A DNA stretch of 64,000 nucleotides from Bryobacterales bacterium (lineage in GTDB: Bacteria; Acidobacteriota; Terriglobia; Bryobacterales; Bryobacteraceae). The DNA is taken from positions 124,001-188,000 of the forward strand of contig JADJWL010000004.1 in NCBI GenBank assembly GCA_016716385.1, read 5' to 3'. The position numbers were made by a program, and so were the translations under genes. This document shows positions 7,986 through 23,900 of this stretch, one piece after another (the stretch's first letter is position 1; each line of letters starts with the position of its first letter). Below the pieces are notes generated by a model. The model was not told the origin of the DNA. It ran no database searches and saw only the letters and a program-made list of their open reading frames with translations.

Positions 7986-9327
7986 CCGTTGTTACAAGCC
8001 CGATGAGTTGATTGCGAGCGGTGGAATACCTTTCGTAATTGTACATGAGATCGCGGAACAGTACCGATCCCAGACGCTGGTAGCCGGGCTTGTTGAAGTG
8101 GACGTGGTCGTATTGCGCGAGGCCTGCGAGAAACCAGTTGTGCATCGCGCCGGCGCCGCCCATGATCTCACGCAAATCCCAGTAGGCGCACCCGCTGGCC
8201 AGCGCCGCCTCACGCTGGGCGGCCACGATTCGGTCGAGCCGGGCGTCGGGAGTCCAGCGGCCGCGGATCAGCCGCGTCCGGTCAGGCGGTCCCAGGACGA
8301 GGATGGAAGCGGCCGGCGCCGCCCTCCGCAGGCGCGCCAGCAGTTCGGCGAACATGTCGCGATAGCTTTCCTGGGTCCAATCGGGATTGCCGGCTTCGTT
8401 TGTGCCGTAGGCGAGAACGATCAGCGCCGGATTCCGCCTGGCAACGTTGTTGGCGAACAGTTCCTCGTCCCAGCGCAGCATCAGCGACGCCTGTGCACCG
8501 TTGATGCCCAGGGTCTCGTAGGTGACGCCGGTGTCCTTCTCGGACACCCAGCCGAAGAGGCGGACCGGCTTCCGCTCGACGGTGCGCAGTTCGAAGTGAT
8601 GCGCGCCGGGCTGGGTGACGTGTTCGAAGTAGCCCGGGCCCAGCGGACCGTCGGTCGAGAAGCGGGCGACGGCGGCGCCGTTTTCGAACAGTTCCACGGC
8701 CCCGCCGCCCGGCTGCTGGAGGTAGAACAATTCGAGACGCGAGCATTCCGCGTCAAGGAAGATCGATTGCCGGGCGAGCGTGGTGGCGACGCTGATCCCG
8801 CCAAGGCCGTAGAGACCGTCGCCGTCTTTGCGGAGTAATCCCACGGACCGCCAGCCGAGTGTGGCTCCTCCGCGCAGGTCGAGGCGGCGGTAGGAGCGGA
8901 AGGGTTTTCCGGCGAACGAGTACCCTCCGCCGCCGTCGCCGAACTCCGATTGCAGGGCGATACGAACAGCGCCTGTCCATTCGTCGGCCGCTGTATGGGA
9001 GTCGCCGTAGTGGAGGACGCGCAGAGGTTCGCTGGACTCGCCGTTCTTCTGCCGGTACAGCATCTCGAAGAACGGCACGAGCGCGGCTGGATTCTCAATG
9101 TAGGCTTCCGCCGACCGGGTCAGCACGGCCTCGACTTCCTCCGATGCCTTCGCGCGCGCCTGGGCGCTGACCGGAGGCGGCCTCCGCCGTGCGGGGGCTT
9201 TTCGTTTAGCGGTCTTCTTCGCGACCCTGCGCTTGGCGGCAGGCGCGGCTTCGGCATGCACCCCGGTGAGCAGGGTTGTCGCGCCAATCAGGACTACCGG
9301 AAGGAGGGCCGCCAGCCACCGCCTCAT
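7939..9327 (-). CDS. Secreted SGNH/GDSL hydrolase-like protein
   Basis: This 462-residue protein has a signal peptide (RRWLAALLPVVLIGATTLL) followed by an Ala/Lys/Arg/Pro-rich linker to about residue 58. An SGNH hydrolase domain follows: block I YGDSHTA (nucleophile Ser110), block III AYGTNEAGNP and block V DHVHFNKPGY with the Asp/His pair. A beta-rich insert lies between blocks I and III. In AlgX- or DltD-like systems such proteins transfer or remove acyl groups on envelope polymers with an MBOAT partner; no MBOAT gene is in the window. The ATG at 9327 was preferred to the GTG directly before it. It heads the operon with the ACP and KASIII genes. Confidence 0.82.
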   Translation of the reverse strand: MRRWLAALLPVVLIGATTLLTGVHAEAAPAAKRRVAKKTAKRKAPARRRPPPVSAQARAKASEEVEAVLTRSAEAYIENPAALVPFFEMLYRQKNGESSEPLRVLHYGDSHTAADEWTGAVRIALQSEFGDGGGGYSFAGKPFRSYRRLDLRGGATLGWRSVGLLRKDGDGLYGLGGISVATTLARQSIFLDAECSRLELFYLQQPGGGAVELFENGAAVARFSTDGPLGPGYFEHVTQPGAHHFELRTVERKPVRLFGWVSEKDTGVTYETLGINGAQASLMLRWDEELFANNVARRNPALIVLAYGTNEAGNPDWTQESYRDMFAELLARLRRAAPAASILVLGPPDRTRLIRGRWTPDARLDRIVAAQREAALASGCAYWDLREIMGGAGAMHNWFLAGLAQYDHVHFNKPGYQRLGSVLFRDLMYNYERYSTARNQLIGLVTTDGQPDADQPDHSEDR

Positions 9328-9399
9328 CACAGGCGGACGTCCCCGTCGATTCTGCAGTTCATCCCGTCTAGCCAGTATTGATTGTAACCGGGCTTTGCT

Positions 9400-10305
9400 C
9401 TACCGGAACGGATACTTCGACCGGACGGCGAGGATGTGCGCCTTCGGAGCGGAGGGGTCGGGGTTGTTGTAGAACCCGACCGTGCAGTTCAGGCGGAAGA
9501 AGTAGGCGTCGCCCGGGACGGCGGGATGCCTGCCTTCGACGCCGTCCATGCCGCCTCCAGCGACCATGTCGCCGGAGCCATCGAGCAACAGATAGACCTC
9601 TTCCTCGCTTGCGTGATGATGCGGGAAGTTCGTGCCGCCGGGGGCGAATTCCATCACGAACAGGCTTGTCAGCACGTGGCCCGTGGCGAGGCGGTCACGC
9701 GTGCTTTCCGTGCCGCCCATCAGCAACTGATAAAGGGTGGTTGGCGGATGGTTGCCGACCACCTGCTTGGGGACATCGTCGATGCTGGCGATGGGCAACG
9801 CCGCCGCAGGCGTTGGGTGGACATCGCGGGGAAGCCGGAACCCCATCACAATGGCCCGCAAGGGCCCGGCGCCGGTGTTCTCGATGCGCATTGGCGCTGA
9901 CGCGGCGAGATAGAAGAAATCGTTCGCTTTGACTGGATGCGGCTTCTCGCCGTACAGGACCCGCCCTGAGCCCCCCAGGACCACGACCGCGTGCTCCTCG
10001 CGCGGGAACGCCGCTGCCGCCGATGCGCCGCCCGGATCGATTGTCAGTTCGCCGTAGCGTGAGATGCCGCGGACGATGGCGGTCTCCCTGTCGCCGGCGC
10101 CGAACAGCGGTTTGTAGCGCGCCTTGTCCGAGGTAAATGGCGAGGGCGCTGCGGTGACTTCCGGCAGACGCCGCCGCAGCCACGTCGCGTTGACGGTCCG
10201 CTCGGCCGCCAGAGCCGGGACGGCCAGCAATCCGAGACAGGTGCGGCGTGTCAGGCCGCCAGTTCGCTCGACCCCATCAGGAACTCGTCCACCGCGCGTG
10301 CGCAT
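9400..10305 (-). CDS. Exported double-cupin protein
   Basis: About 300 residues with two cupin barrels. The second has the full metal motif ([20 protein letters not shown], two His plus Glu), while the first ([12 protein letters not shown]) has lost most ligands, so one metal site is expected. A Tat-like signal ([17 protein letters not shown]) precedes the barrels. The start is uncertain: ATG 10305 overlaps gltD by 55 bases and leaves 17 residues before the signal, while a CTG at 10254 overlaps the gltD stop by four bases and would place the twin-Arg motif at the very N-terminus. It follows gltD in the same direction. Function is unknown; many such cupins bind or oxidise small organic acids. 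Confidence 0.75.
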   Translation of the reverse strand: MRTRGGRVPDGVERTGGLTRRTCLGLLAVPALAAERTVNATWLRRRLPEVTAAPSPFTSDKARYKPLFGAGDRETAIVRGISRYGELTIDPGGASAAAAFPREEHAVVVLGGSGRVLYGEKPHPVKANDFFYLAASAPMRIENTGAGPLRAIVMGFRLPRDVHPTPAAALPIASIDDVPKQVVGNHPPTTLYQLLMGGTESTRDRLATGHVLTSLFVMEFAPGGTNFPHHHASEEEVYLLLDGSGDMVAGGGMDGVEGRHPAVPGDAYFFRLNCTVGFYNNPDPSAPKAHILAVRSKYPFR

Positions 10306-11675
10306 TTCCGCCCCTCCGCGATTGCCCATACTACCAGAGACTGGCCGCGCCGCACATCCCCGGCGGCGAACACCCCTTCCACCGATGTCATCCAATTCGC
10401 GCCGGCGTTCACGTTGCCGCGCTGGTCGAGCTCGATGCCAAGCTGCTCGATCAGTCCCCCGCGCACGGGACCGGTGAAGCCCATGGCGAGCAGGACGAGG
10501 TCGGCGTCCATCTCGAACTCGCTGCCGGCAATCGCCTCGAACTTCGGCGGTGGACCCACGCGGATCGCGTGCAGCTTCTTCACGTTCCCCTCCGCGTCGC
10601 CGCTGAAGGCGACGGTCGACACGCTCCACTCACGGATGCCGCCCTCTTCGTGCGAGCTCTCGACGCGCAACTGCATCGGCCATAGCGGCCAAGGCGTACT
10701 TGGAGACCGCTGCTCGGGAGGCATCGGCAGCAGTTCGAACTGCGTGACCGAGAGCGCTTTCTGGCGGTGGGACGTGCCCAGACAGTCGGCGCCGGTATCG
10801 CCGCCGCCAATGATCACGACGCGCTTGCCAGTCGCGAGAATCGCTTCGGATTCCGGCACGATGTCCCCGAGCGCGCGCCGGTTCCCCTGAGGCAGAAAGT
10901 CCATCGCGAAGTGGACGCCCTTAAGTTCGCGGCCCGGGACCTTGAGGTCGCGGGGTTGCTCGGCCCCGCCTGCCAGGACGAGCGCGTCATACTGGCGGCG
11001 CAAGTCGGCTACAGCCACGGACACGCCGACGTGCGCATTGACGACAAACTCCACCCCCTCGGCCGACATCTGCTTGATGCGCCGGTCGATGAGGTGCTTT
11101 TCCATCTTGAAGTTCGGGATGCCGTAACGCAGCAGGCCACCAATGCGGTCTGCTTTCTCAAACACCGTGACGTCGTGGCCGGCGCGCGCAAGCTGCTGCG
11201 CGGCGGCGAGACCGGCGGGCCCCGAGCCGATCACGGCGACGCGCTTCCCGGTCTTGGTGGACGGCGGCTCCGGCTTGACCCATCCCTCGTCCCACGCGCG
11301 GTCGACAATCGCCTTCTCGATGTTCTTGATCGTCACCGGCGGCTCGTTGATGCCCAGGACGCACGCTGCCTCGCACGGCGCGGGGCAGATGCGTCCGGTG
11401 AACTCGGGGAAGTTATTGGTCGAGTGCAGGATCCGGCTGGCTTCCCGCCAGCGGCCCCGGTACACGAGGTCGTTCCAGTCGGGAATGATGTTGGTGACCG
11501 GACAGCCGGTATGGCAGAACGGGACGCCGCAGTCCATGCAGCGCGCGCCCTGAGTGCGCAGTTTCTCCTCCGGGAAGTCCTGGTAGATTTCGAACCAGTC
11601 GTTGATGCGTTCGGCCACGGGACGCCGCTCGGGCGTCTCCCGCGTGAATTCCATGAAGCCTGTGACTTTGCCCAT
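10251..11675 (-). CDS. gltD: Glutamate synthase small (beta) subunit
   Basis: This 474-residue flavoprotein passes NADPH electrons to the large subunit for glutamate formation from glutamine and 2-oxoglutarate. The N-terminal 4Fe-4S region reads [14 protein letters not shown], followed by [12 protein letters not shown]. The FAD fingerprint is [19 protein letters not shown] and the NAD(P)H fingerprint is [14 protein letters not shown]. The C-terminal [11 protein letters not shown] motif is present. A strong AGGAGG precedes the ATG, 12 bases after the gltB stop. The length is normal for the family. Confidence 0.96.
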   Translation of the reverse strand: MGKVTGFMEFTRETPERRPVAERINDWFEIYQDFPEEKLRTQGARCMDCGVPFCHTGCPVTNIIPDWNDLVYRGRWREASRILHSTNNFPEFTGRICPAPCEAACVLGINEPPVTIKNIEKAIVDRAWDEGWVKPEPPSTKTGKRVAVIGSGPAGLAAAQQLARAGHDVTVFEKADRIGGLLRYGIPNFKMEKHLIDRRIKQMSAEGVEFVVNAHVGVSVAVADLRRQYDALVLAGGAEQPRDLKVPGRELKGVHFAMDFLPQGNRRALGDIVPESEAILATGKRVVIIGGGDTGADCLGTSHRQKALSVTQFELLPMPPEQRSPSTPWPLWPMQLRVESSHEEGGIREWSVSTVAFSGDAEGNVKKLHAIRVGPPPKFEAIAGSEFEMDADLVLLAMGFTGPVRGGLIEQLGIELDQRGNVNAGANWMTSVEGVFAAGDVRRGQSLVVWAIAEGRKCARAVDEFLMGSSELAA

Positions 11676-11687
11676 CGCGACCTCCTG

Positions 11688-16271
<4,584 letters not shown>

Positions 16272-16306
16272 TCGGTGCGCCTCGCCATAAGTAGAGTGGA
16301 GGTTTC

Positions 16307-16335
16307 AGAATAGCAGCTTGTGCTGCATTAGGCAA
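16307..16335 (-). promoter_or_regulatory. gltB promoter
   Basis: On the minus strand TTGCCT (16335-16330), a 17-base spacer and TATTCT (16312-16307) form a good sigma-70 promoter, with transcription expected to start near 16300, about 30 bases before the gltB ATG. Confidence 0.6.
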
Positions 16336-16358
16336 GCAAAATGTCAGGAGTCTATACA

Positions 16359-16373
16359 ATTAGTAAATCTAAT
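16359..16373. promoter_or_regulatory. LysR operator, ATTAG-N5-CTAAT
   Basis: A perfect 5+5 inverted repeat (spacer TAAAT) contains the LysR consensus T-N11-A (T16360, A16372). Its centre is about 66 bases upstream of the predicted gltB start site, the usual place for a LysR recognition site. It also sits directly before the -10 of the lysR gene itself, which fits autorepression with gltB activation. Confidence 0.6.
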
Positions 16374-16375
16374 GT

Positions 16376-16381
16376 TATACT
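16376..16381 (+). promoter_or_regulatory. -10 element of the lysR gene
   Basis: TATACT ends six bases before the GTG at 16388, so transcription would begin at or next to the start codon and the mRNA may be leaderless. No convincing -35 is seen and no Shine-Dalgarno precedes the GTG. Confidence 0.45.
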
Positions 16382-16387
16382 ACTGCC

Positions 16388-17311
16388 GTGCTATTCGATA
16401 GCTTGCTTCTTTTCCGTGACATAGCAGCGCAGAAGAGCATTAGCCGAGGAGCGGCTCTGCACAACATCAGTCAGTCAGCGGCAAGTCAGCATCTGTCTGA
16501 ACTGGAGAAGAAACTGGGTGTGATGCTGCTCGATCGGTCCAGCCGCCCGGTCGGGTTGACCCCGGCAGGCAAGCTGTACCTCGACTTGTGCCGGACGGTG
16601 ATCCGCCAGGAGGAGGAGTTTCACAAGAACCTGGAGCGGATCAAGAACCGGGTCGAAGGCGAAGTCCGTGTGGCGTCCATCTACTCGATCGGCCTGTCAG
16701 AGATGACGCGCGCACGGGAGTTGTTTGCTTCGCGATACCCAGGAGTGGGGCTGCGCGTTCTCTACGAGCACCCGGACCGGGTTTACGAGGCAGTGACGGC
16801 GGGCGATGCGGATCTTGGGTTGGTGAGTTATCCCCAGGGCAACCGGCACCTGGCAGTCGCGCCATGGCGAGAGGAAGAGATGGCCGTCGCGGCGTCGCCC
16901 TGGCACCCGCTTGCGCAGACGGCGATCCTGGTGCCGTCCGACATCGAGGGCCATGATTTCGTCGCGTTCGACGAAGGTCTGCGCATCCGCCGCGAGATCG
17001 ACCGTTTCTTTCGCGAGCAGGACGTGGAACTGCGCATCGCGATGCACTTCGACAACATCCAGACAATCAAGGAGGCGGTGGCGCTGGGCTCCGGCATCAG
17101 CGTCCTACCGGCGCGGACGATGCAGAACGAGATCGAGCAGGGGCGCCTCGTGGCGGTTCCCCTGCTGGCGCCCGAGTTGCGCCGTCCTCTGGGGATCCTC
17201 TACCGGAAGCGCCGGCGGCTCAGCGTGGCGGTCCGGGCCTTCCTCGATTTGTTGCTGGCGTTGCCTGAACCGGCCGCGCCCCGGCCCGAACGTCTTCCGG
17301 TACGGCGCTGA
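16388..17311 (+). CDS. LysR-family regulator divergent from gltBD
   Basis: This 307-residue protein has an N-terminal winged helix-turn-helix (KSISRGAALHNISQSAASQHLSEL split over residues 16-39) and the typical LysR linker. A periplasmic-binding-like effector domain follows (about 92-295), with AVALGSGISVLPARTM near the end. It belongs to the CysB/NtcB-like side of the family by eye. Divergent placement with a T-N11-A palindrome 66 bases upstream of the predicted gltB start suggests it controls gltBD, like GltC in Bacillus. The GTG start shows no Shine-Dalgarno. The effector is unknown; 2-oxoglutarate or glutamate is only a guess. Confidence 0.88.
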   Translation: MLFDSLLLFRDIAAQKSISRGAALHNISQSAASQHLSELEKKLGVMLLDRSSRPVGLTPAGKLYLDLCRTVIRQEEEFHKNLERIKNRVEGEVRVASIYSIGLSEMTRARELFASRYPGVGLRVLYEHPDRVYEAVTAGDADLGLVSYPQGNRHLAVAPWREEEMAVAASPWHPLAQTAILVPSDIEGHDFVAFDEGLRIRREIDRFFREQDVELRIAMHFDNIQTIKEAVALGSGISVLPARTMQNEIEQGRLVAVPLLAPELRRPLGILYRKRRRLSVAVRAFLDLLLALPEPAAPRPERLPVRR

Positions 17312-17327
17312 CGTATACTGAGGCCGA

Positions 17328-17744
17328 ATGGACGGCTTCCGTTTCGCCTGCCAGCCGGGCTGTACCGTCTGCTGCGACCGCGAAGGACGGGTCTATCTGA
17401 CCGAAGATGACCTGTCGCGCGCCGCGGCTTGGCTGGGGATGTCGCGCGACGACTTCGAGGCCCGGTATGTCGTGCGCACGCGCCATACCCTCAGGCTGCG
17501 CAAGCCTCGACGCCGGCAATGCCACTTCTTGCAGAACGGCGGATGCGCGATCCATCCGGTGAAGCCGGTACAGTGCCGCCTGTTCCCGTTCTGGCCCGAA
17601 CTGGTGGAGCGCCCCACGGCCTGGCGCAGGACTGCGCAGTGGTGTCCTGGCATCGGACAGGGTCCACTGATCCAGATCGGGCAGGCGCACGAGGTAGCCG
17701 CGGAAATGCGCCGTGCGTATCCGCGCCTCTACGAACCCCGGTAG
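17328..17744 (+). CDS. YkgJ-family cysteine-cluster protein
   Basis: This 138-residue cytoplasmic protein has the family pattern of clustered cysteines: CQPGCTVCCD near the N-terminus and CHFLQNGGCAIHPVKPVQCR in the middle, followed by FPFWP and a late WCPGIG. These eight or so cysteines are expected to bind a metal, probably Zn or an Fe-S cluster. Family members are widespread and still lack a defined activity. It starts 16 bases after the lysR stop on the same strand and may be co-transcribed with it. Confidence 0.85.
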   Translation: MDGFRFACQPGCTVCCDREGRVYLTEDDLSRAAAWLGMSRDDFEARYVVRTRHTLRLRKPRRRQCHFLQNGGCAIHPVKPVQCRLFPFWPELVERPTAWRRTAQWCPGIGQGPLIQIGQAHEVAAEMRRAYPRLYEPR

Positions 17745-17784
17745 GATGAGCCACGTTACACTGGTTCTGCGGGGTGTGCGGGAC

Positions 17785-17958
17785 ATGGCGCGGAAGAAGG
17801 GGGAGACCGGGGAGACAGCCCGCGTGGATCGCGGTGCGCTCGTTCGCGCGATTGCTCGGGAGCGCGTCGGCCGTGTGAAAGCGTCCCGCCCCATCGAAGA
17901 GAAGCCCGTCCGCCGCAAGCCCAAATACAAGAAACCCCCGGAAGAGGACGGGGCCTGA
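17785..17958 (+). CDS. Small highly basic protein of unknown function
   Basis: About 57 residues from the ATG at 17785 (70 from an alternative ATG at 17746, which is only one base past the YkgJ stop). The protein is rich in Lys/Arg with a Pro/Lys end (KPKYKKPPEEDGA). It has no signal peptide or membrane segment. Its composition suggests an RNA- or ribosome-associated role, but that is a guess. The reading frame is consistent with local codon usage and continues the YkgJ direction. Confidence 0.45.
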   Translation: MARKKGETGETARVDRGALVRAIARERVGRVKASRPIEEKPVRRKPKYKKPPEEDGA

Positions 17959-17965
17959 CCGCGGC

Positions 17966-20900
17966 TCAGAATGCCTGCCCGATGCTGAAGAAGAACTGGC
18001 CCTGTGATTCGCCAGGACGCCGGTCGAGCTTCCACCCGTAATCGAGGCGCAACAGGAAGAACGGAGTCCGCACGCGGAGTCCCAATCCGGCTGACCTCCG
18101 GAGATCCGTCAGGCTGAAGTTCGACGCCTTGGGGAAGATATTGCCGACGTCTACGAAGCCCACGCCGCCGAAGATCCCCTTGACCGGGAAGCGCAGTTCG
18201 TTATTCAGCAGCAGCATCGCGTTGCCGCCGTCCGGCTCTCCCAGGAAGAGGGGACCGAGGGTGTCCTGCTGGAAGCCGCGCATCGTGGTGCCGCCGCCGG
18301 CAAAGAAGCGCTCGCTCGGGACCAGCACCTGGCCGGCCAGGCCGCGCGCCAGGCCAACCCGCGCTCCGGTGGCGAAAACGAGGTCCGGCCGCGGCTGGCT
18401 GCGAGTGAACCCGATGACTTGCGGCGTGTGCAGCGGGAAATACTTGAACACCTGCCCGAAGTACTTGATGTAGCTCAACTGGGAGCCAAGGGCGCCGATG
18501 CCGTATTCGAGGGCGTTCGATGCGAACGAACCCCGTGTCGCGTCGAGGATCTCATCGCGCGTCTCGCGAATGACAGACGCGGTCAGGGGCGCTACCCGCA
18601 GAGTAATGTCGAGTAGCGGATCCGGTACATCGTCAAACGTATGCGCGCGCTCAATGCGGTAGCCGTAGTTCACCAGGTAATGGCCCTTGAATCGCACCTC
18701 CTGTTGCACGGAAAGGCCCACCCGGTCTGTAATGAAGCCGGGCAGGTCGAAGCCGTCGAGCGCCACTACGCCGCGGATCTCGCGCCGCACGAATGTCGCG
18801 ATATTCGTGTGAACCGGCAGGCGCTGCAGCAGCGGCTGGGCGAAATAGAGACGCGCCTCCCGTGTATTCGCGTCATAGCGGCCGCGGAAACCGAGCACGC
18901 GAGCGCTGCCGAGCGAGTTGCGATTCGCCAGGTCGACGATGATGCCGGGACCGCGGTCCGTATCGTAGAAACCGCCATAGCGGAGATCGAACGGGCGTAC
19001 CTCGCGCAACCGGACGAGGAGGCGGTACAGTTGCTGGCCATCCTGGATGTCTCGTGCGTCGGGCGTCGGCTGCAGATCGAGATCGACCAGCGAGAACGCT
19101 CCGGTGTGGTACAGATTCCGGCGCGCGGTCGATAGACGCGAGCTGCTTGCCACGTTTCCCGGCCTAAGCGCCACCTGGGTGCGGACCAGGTTTTCACTCG
19201 TCTTGTCGTTGCCTTCAACCACAACGTCGGCGACAATTCGCTGCTCGCCTTCTGTGATCTTGAATTCCAGATCGACGCTGCGGGCCGCATCGTTCCGGGT
19301 CTGCGTATACTCGATCAGGGCGTCAGCGTAGCCGAGATCGGAATAGGCGGTGTTCAGAAGGTCGAACGACTCCTCGCGCAATCGAGGCAGGAACGTGACG
19401 CCCTGAGACAGGGGAATCGTGCGGGCGAGCTTCTCTGTCTCGATCGCCCGGTTCCCCGAGAACCGCACGGAGCCGACCGCGTAACGCGGCCCTTCAACCA
19501 CCGGGATGACGACACGACCCGCCTCCAGTTCATAGCGGGGCGCCGCCGCACGGGCATCGAGGTACCCCTCTTCGCGGTAGTAGCGCTCGATCAGCGACGT
19601 CACCTCGCGCGGCCGCACGTACACGGAGTCCCGCAGTTTCTGCTGCTCCACCAGCTTGCGCAGCGTCGCGGGTGCGATTCCCGAGGCGCCGTCGAATTCC
19701 AGCGCGATGTTCCGGTAGCGCTGTCCGGGCTGGGTGTCGAAGGTGACCTGCTTAACGCCGTCCTGCTCGCTCACTCCGTGCTCGATCTCCGCCTCCAGGT
19801 AGCCGTCGGAGACCAACTCGCGCCGCAGAACGCGGGCTGCGTCGTCGAGCCGCTGGGCGTCGAACACGCCGCGCTGCCAGACGTCCCGGACCCGCTTGCG
19901 TGCACCGGACGAAGGCCGCCACCCTTCGTACACAAACTCGACGCGGGGGCCGGCCAGTGCGCGAATCGAGAGATCGACTTCCCCGGGGGACTCTTCGCGT
20001 GTCAGCCGCAGCGATGCTTCGAGCCGGTCCTCTTTGGCGTAGAACTGCTCCAGGCGTTCAAGTCCGCCATGCACACGGAAGAAGTCATACTTCTTCCCGG
20101 TCTGCACCTTGAAGCGCCTGCGCAGAATGTCATCCTCATACGCTGGCTCTCCAGTGAAGCTGATGTCGCCGATACGCCGGACCTCGCGCTGAGCCCGCCG
20201 TTCCGGGGCGATGCCGCCGAACTGCAGGCCCTGCCGCAGTTCCATGCGGTAAGTGTTGTCGGACTGCTTGATGGCGCGCGAGAGGAAGCGGCGCGTGATG
20301 TCGTACTCGGTGACCCAGATCTGGTCGCCCGAGTCGGCAAGGTTCATCGAGTAGATCAACCGTAGCTGGCTGGTCAAGTCCTGACCGATCGTCAGGCGCG
20401 CCGTCGGGTCGGATTCGGCGGCGATCAGATTGGGCTCGATGCGCACCTGGCTCAACCCGGTCATGCGTTCGGCCCGCCGCGAGAAGCTGCCGCCGAGCCC
20501 ACCTGCCACGTAGGAGAGTACCTGGTCGCGTGCGACATCGCCGCCGGCTTCCCGCGCTTCCTCAAGCGTGCGGCCGGTGAGCAGCACCGAGACAATGTCC
20601 TGCTCGGGAAGGGGGGGGTCCGAGGTGAGCGTCGTGTCGATGTCGTCCGAGTCGCCGGTGATCACCAGGTTGATCTCGTAGCCTTTCGTCGTGGTGCGGG
20701 CGGCGAGATCGATGAACGGGCGAATCCGCTGTTCGTCGGTGAAGGTGATGGTGCCGCGGTCGATGATGTAGCTGCGCTCGTTAAGGTACAGAAGGCCGTC
20801 TTCTTCGATCGTGATGCGCCCGGTGAGTCCGGGCCGGTCGTAGGAACCGGTGAGGCGCAGATCGAGGTTGAGTGCGGCGCGCGCCAGATTGTTGTCGATG

Positions 20901-23900
20901 CGGAGGGGCTCCCGCGACCGCACTTCCAGATCGTAGCGGAGACGCGCCAGCAGCGGATTCGGTTCGTCCGTGAATGTCAAGTTGCCGCCCTGCAGGGCCC
21001 GCAACAACTCTCCCGTGATCAGGATTGGCTCGCGGTAGGAGCCGTCGGCGATCGTGACGCTTCCTCCGATCACGAGGCGGTCTTCCTGCGAACTGAACCG
21101 GAGATCGATGTCGGAGAGGGTCTGCAGACCCTCAGGCAGGTTGAGGAAGACTTGGCGGGCATTGATCTGGACATCGGCATCCTGGACCAGGGAATCGCGG
21201 TATGCCAGACCGCCGCTTCCTTCGAGACGCCCGCCGTTGAGTTCTCCGGTGAGGCGGGAAACCGTGAGCCTGTCCTTCTCCAGATCGAAGCGGGCGTCGA
21301 GGTTGGCCAGTTGGATCCCAAGCTCGGGCAGAGCGATCAGGCCGTCATTCCACTCGATGAAGCCGGAGAGCACCGGATCCTTCAGTGTTCCCTGAGCCCC
21401 AAACTCGAGGCGCGTGTCGCCGGTCGCGCGGACGGTGTCGGCGAACGCCGAGATAATCGCGGGATTCAGACGGCCCGCCAGCTTGACGTCGAGCGGCGCG
21501 TCGTCGGTGAGACCCGCTCCGCCGCGCAGTTCGAGAAGTGTTTCGTCACCCTGCAAGCGGAACTCGTCGATGGCGATGCGGCCCTCCCCGATACGGATTG
21601 CCGAGGGTGATTGTTGTTCCAGCCGGAAGTTCCCGATGTTGAGTGCCAGCTCCTCGAAGCGGGCGGTGGCATCGAGCGCTTCGAGTGCGAGTTTCGAAGC
21701 CTCGGCGTCCACCTTCAGCCGGAACGTTCCGGCGATGCCTTCCGGCACAGCCTCCAGCAGCGAAAGCTGAGGGCCGCGGATGTCCGCGGTGAGCCGCGCG
21801 GCGCCGTCACGGCGGGGCTGATCGATGGGCAGATCGTCGCCGAGCATCGCCAGCGGGACCGTGCCCTGCACAGAAAAGCCGCCCATGGCCCACTGGCCGC
21901 TGAAGTCGCGCAACTGGATCCACCCATCGCCGACGTGCAGGTCGAGGGCGATCGCGGAAACCGGCGGATCGAGATCCGGAAGCGAGAACAGGCCGTCTTC
22001 GAGGCGAACGGTAGCGGTGGGGTTCGGCTTCTTCAGCGTCCCGGTCACCGTGGCGTCGAGATCCGCCTGGCCAAGCACGAACGGCTGCTCCTCCATCGGA
22101 ACGAAGCGGAACAGGCTGGGCAGGTCGAGGGTTCCGGAGAGACGTAGCGCCGCGGCGTCACGCGGATCTTCGAGAGGGAGACCGCCTGCGACCCGGATCG
22201 TGCTTTCGGCGGCCTGAAGCAACAGCCCTGGGGTCTCGATCGCGCGCCCTGCATATCGGACGGTCCCCGGTTCGGCAAGCCGGACGGTTTCGCCCTTCCA
22301 GACCGCGGAGAGTTCGGAGAGCGAAAGCTCAGCCTGCGCGTCTTCCGGGGTGTCCAGGTCCAGTGTGGCCCGCAGCGAGGCGCGGAGCAGTCCCACCAAT
22401 GGTTCTTCCAGTTCCACCGGGAGGTTCGCGAAGTCCAGGCCGTCGATGGCAACTGTGGTCTCGGTCGGGTAGGGCGCCTCCGTCCGGACCGTGGCTTGGC
22501 CGGACACAGCGTACCGCGGCGCTGCAAACGAGATGTTGGCTGTGTGATCCGCGAGTGTGGCTTCCACCGAGGCCGATCCGTGTTCCGTGCCGTTTACTTC
22601 GACATCTTCCAACTGCACATTGCCCGTGAGCGCGGGGTTGTCGATCTTGCCCGAACCATCGAGCGACAGCCTCAGCACACCCCGCACGCTGGTGTCCTCC
22701 GGGACCGTCAATGCCCGCAGCGTGAGTCCGGCGGTCTCCAGGTGGCCTGTGTAGCGCTTGTCTTCGAGCGCCAGTGTGGCCGTGCCTTCGAGGATTTCGG
22801 CGCCATCGGGAGCCGGCTTCTCCAGGCGCAGTCTGTCCATCGTCAGGACTTGATCCGCGAGGTGGGCGCGTAGCGCGAGCGTTCCCACATCCTCTCCGTA
22901 CACCGCGAGCCCAGCGGCGTCGAGCGTCAGGGTGACGTTCGGATTGTCCGCTGCTCCAGTCGCTTCGGCTGCCATGGAAAACGTGCCGCCGGCAGGCACT
23001 CTCTGCTCGATGCCAGCCAGGATCGCCGGGATCGAGGCATCGTCGATGGCAGCCCGCAGATCGAGTTGGGCCGCCTCCCCGAGACCGACTGTCCCGTTCA
23101 ATTTCAGCGTCTGGCCGCTCCAGGACGCCGTCGCGCGCTCCACGACGACGTCATCCTTCGTGGCGGCTGCCTCGGCGAAGAACGCAATGCCGCGTAGCGC
23201 GTCGATGGTCAGGTCCGGCGCGTCCAGGGTGGCTGCGGCGCGCGGATTCTCCACAGTGCCGGACAACAGCGTGTGCAGTTCCAGGGCGCCGTCGATTGGG
23301 ACTTCCGTGACGGGCTCACCGAGAAAGGCGGCCGTTTCTGCGAGCGTTGGATCCAGCGCCGGGATGACGAGCGAGAGATCGCCCGACAGATCCTGTTGCT
23401 CTCGCAAGGCGGCCGTCCCACGAAGTTCGGCGCCGAGTGCCCGGAGCGCGGGAACGGTGACGCGGATGTCTCCACGGTCGGCATCGACGCGCAGCGAACC
23501 GCCCACGGGCACGACATTGCGCGCGGCGTCCGGCCGTGTGGGCGTGAGCAACAGGTCGGCGTTCCCGGTTGCCCGGGTCCAGGCCAGCCCAGGGAACCGT
23601 AGCGCAGCCGTGGCGTCCGCCCGGGTCGCGGCCACCACCTCGGATTGGGCGGCCCGGCTCAGGCCAGCAAGGTCGAGGTTCCGTACGCGAACGGTGACGT
23701 TCGTTTCGGCGGATTCCTCCAAGGCGAGAGAACCCTGCGCCGAAATCGCGCCAAGCGCGGAATTGGCCTCAAACGAGGCCACCTGGACGAGGTCGCCTGA
23801 CCAGCCGCCCTCGATCCGCACCTGCTGGGCGGGATAGCGGTCGTACACAAGCCGGTTGGAGTCGACCGTGAACTTCTCGACACGCGGCGCATCGAGCGTT

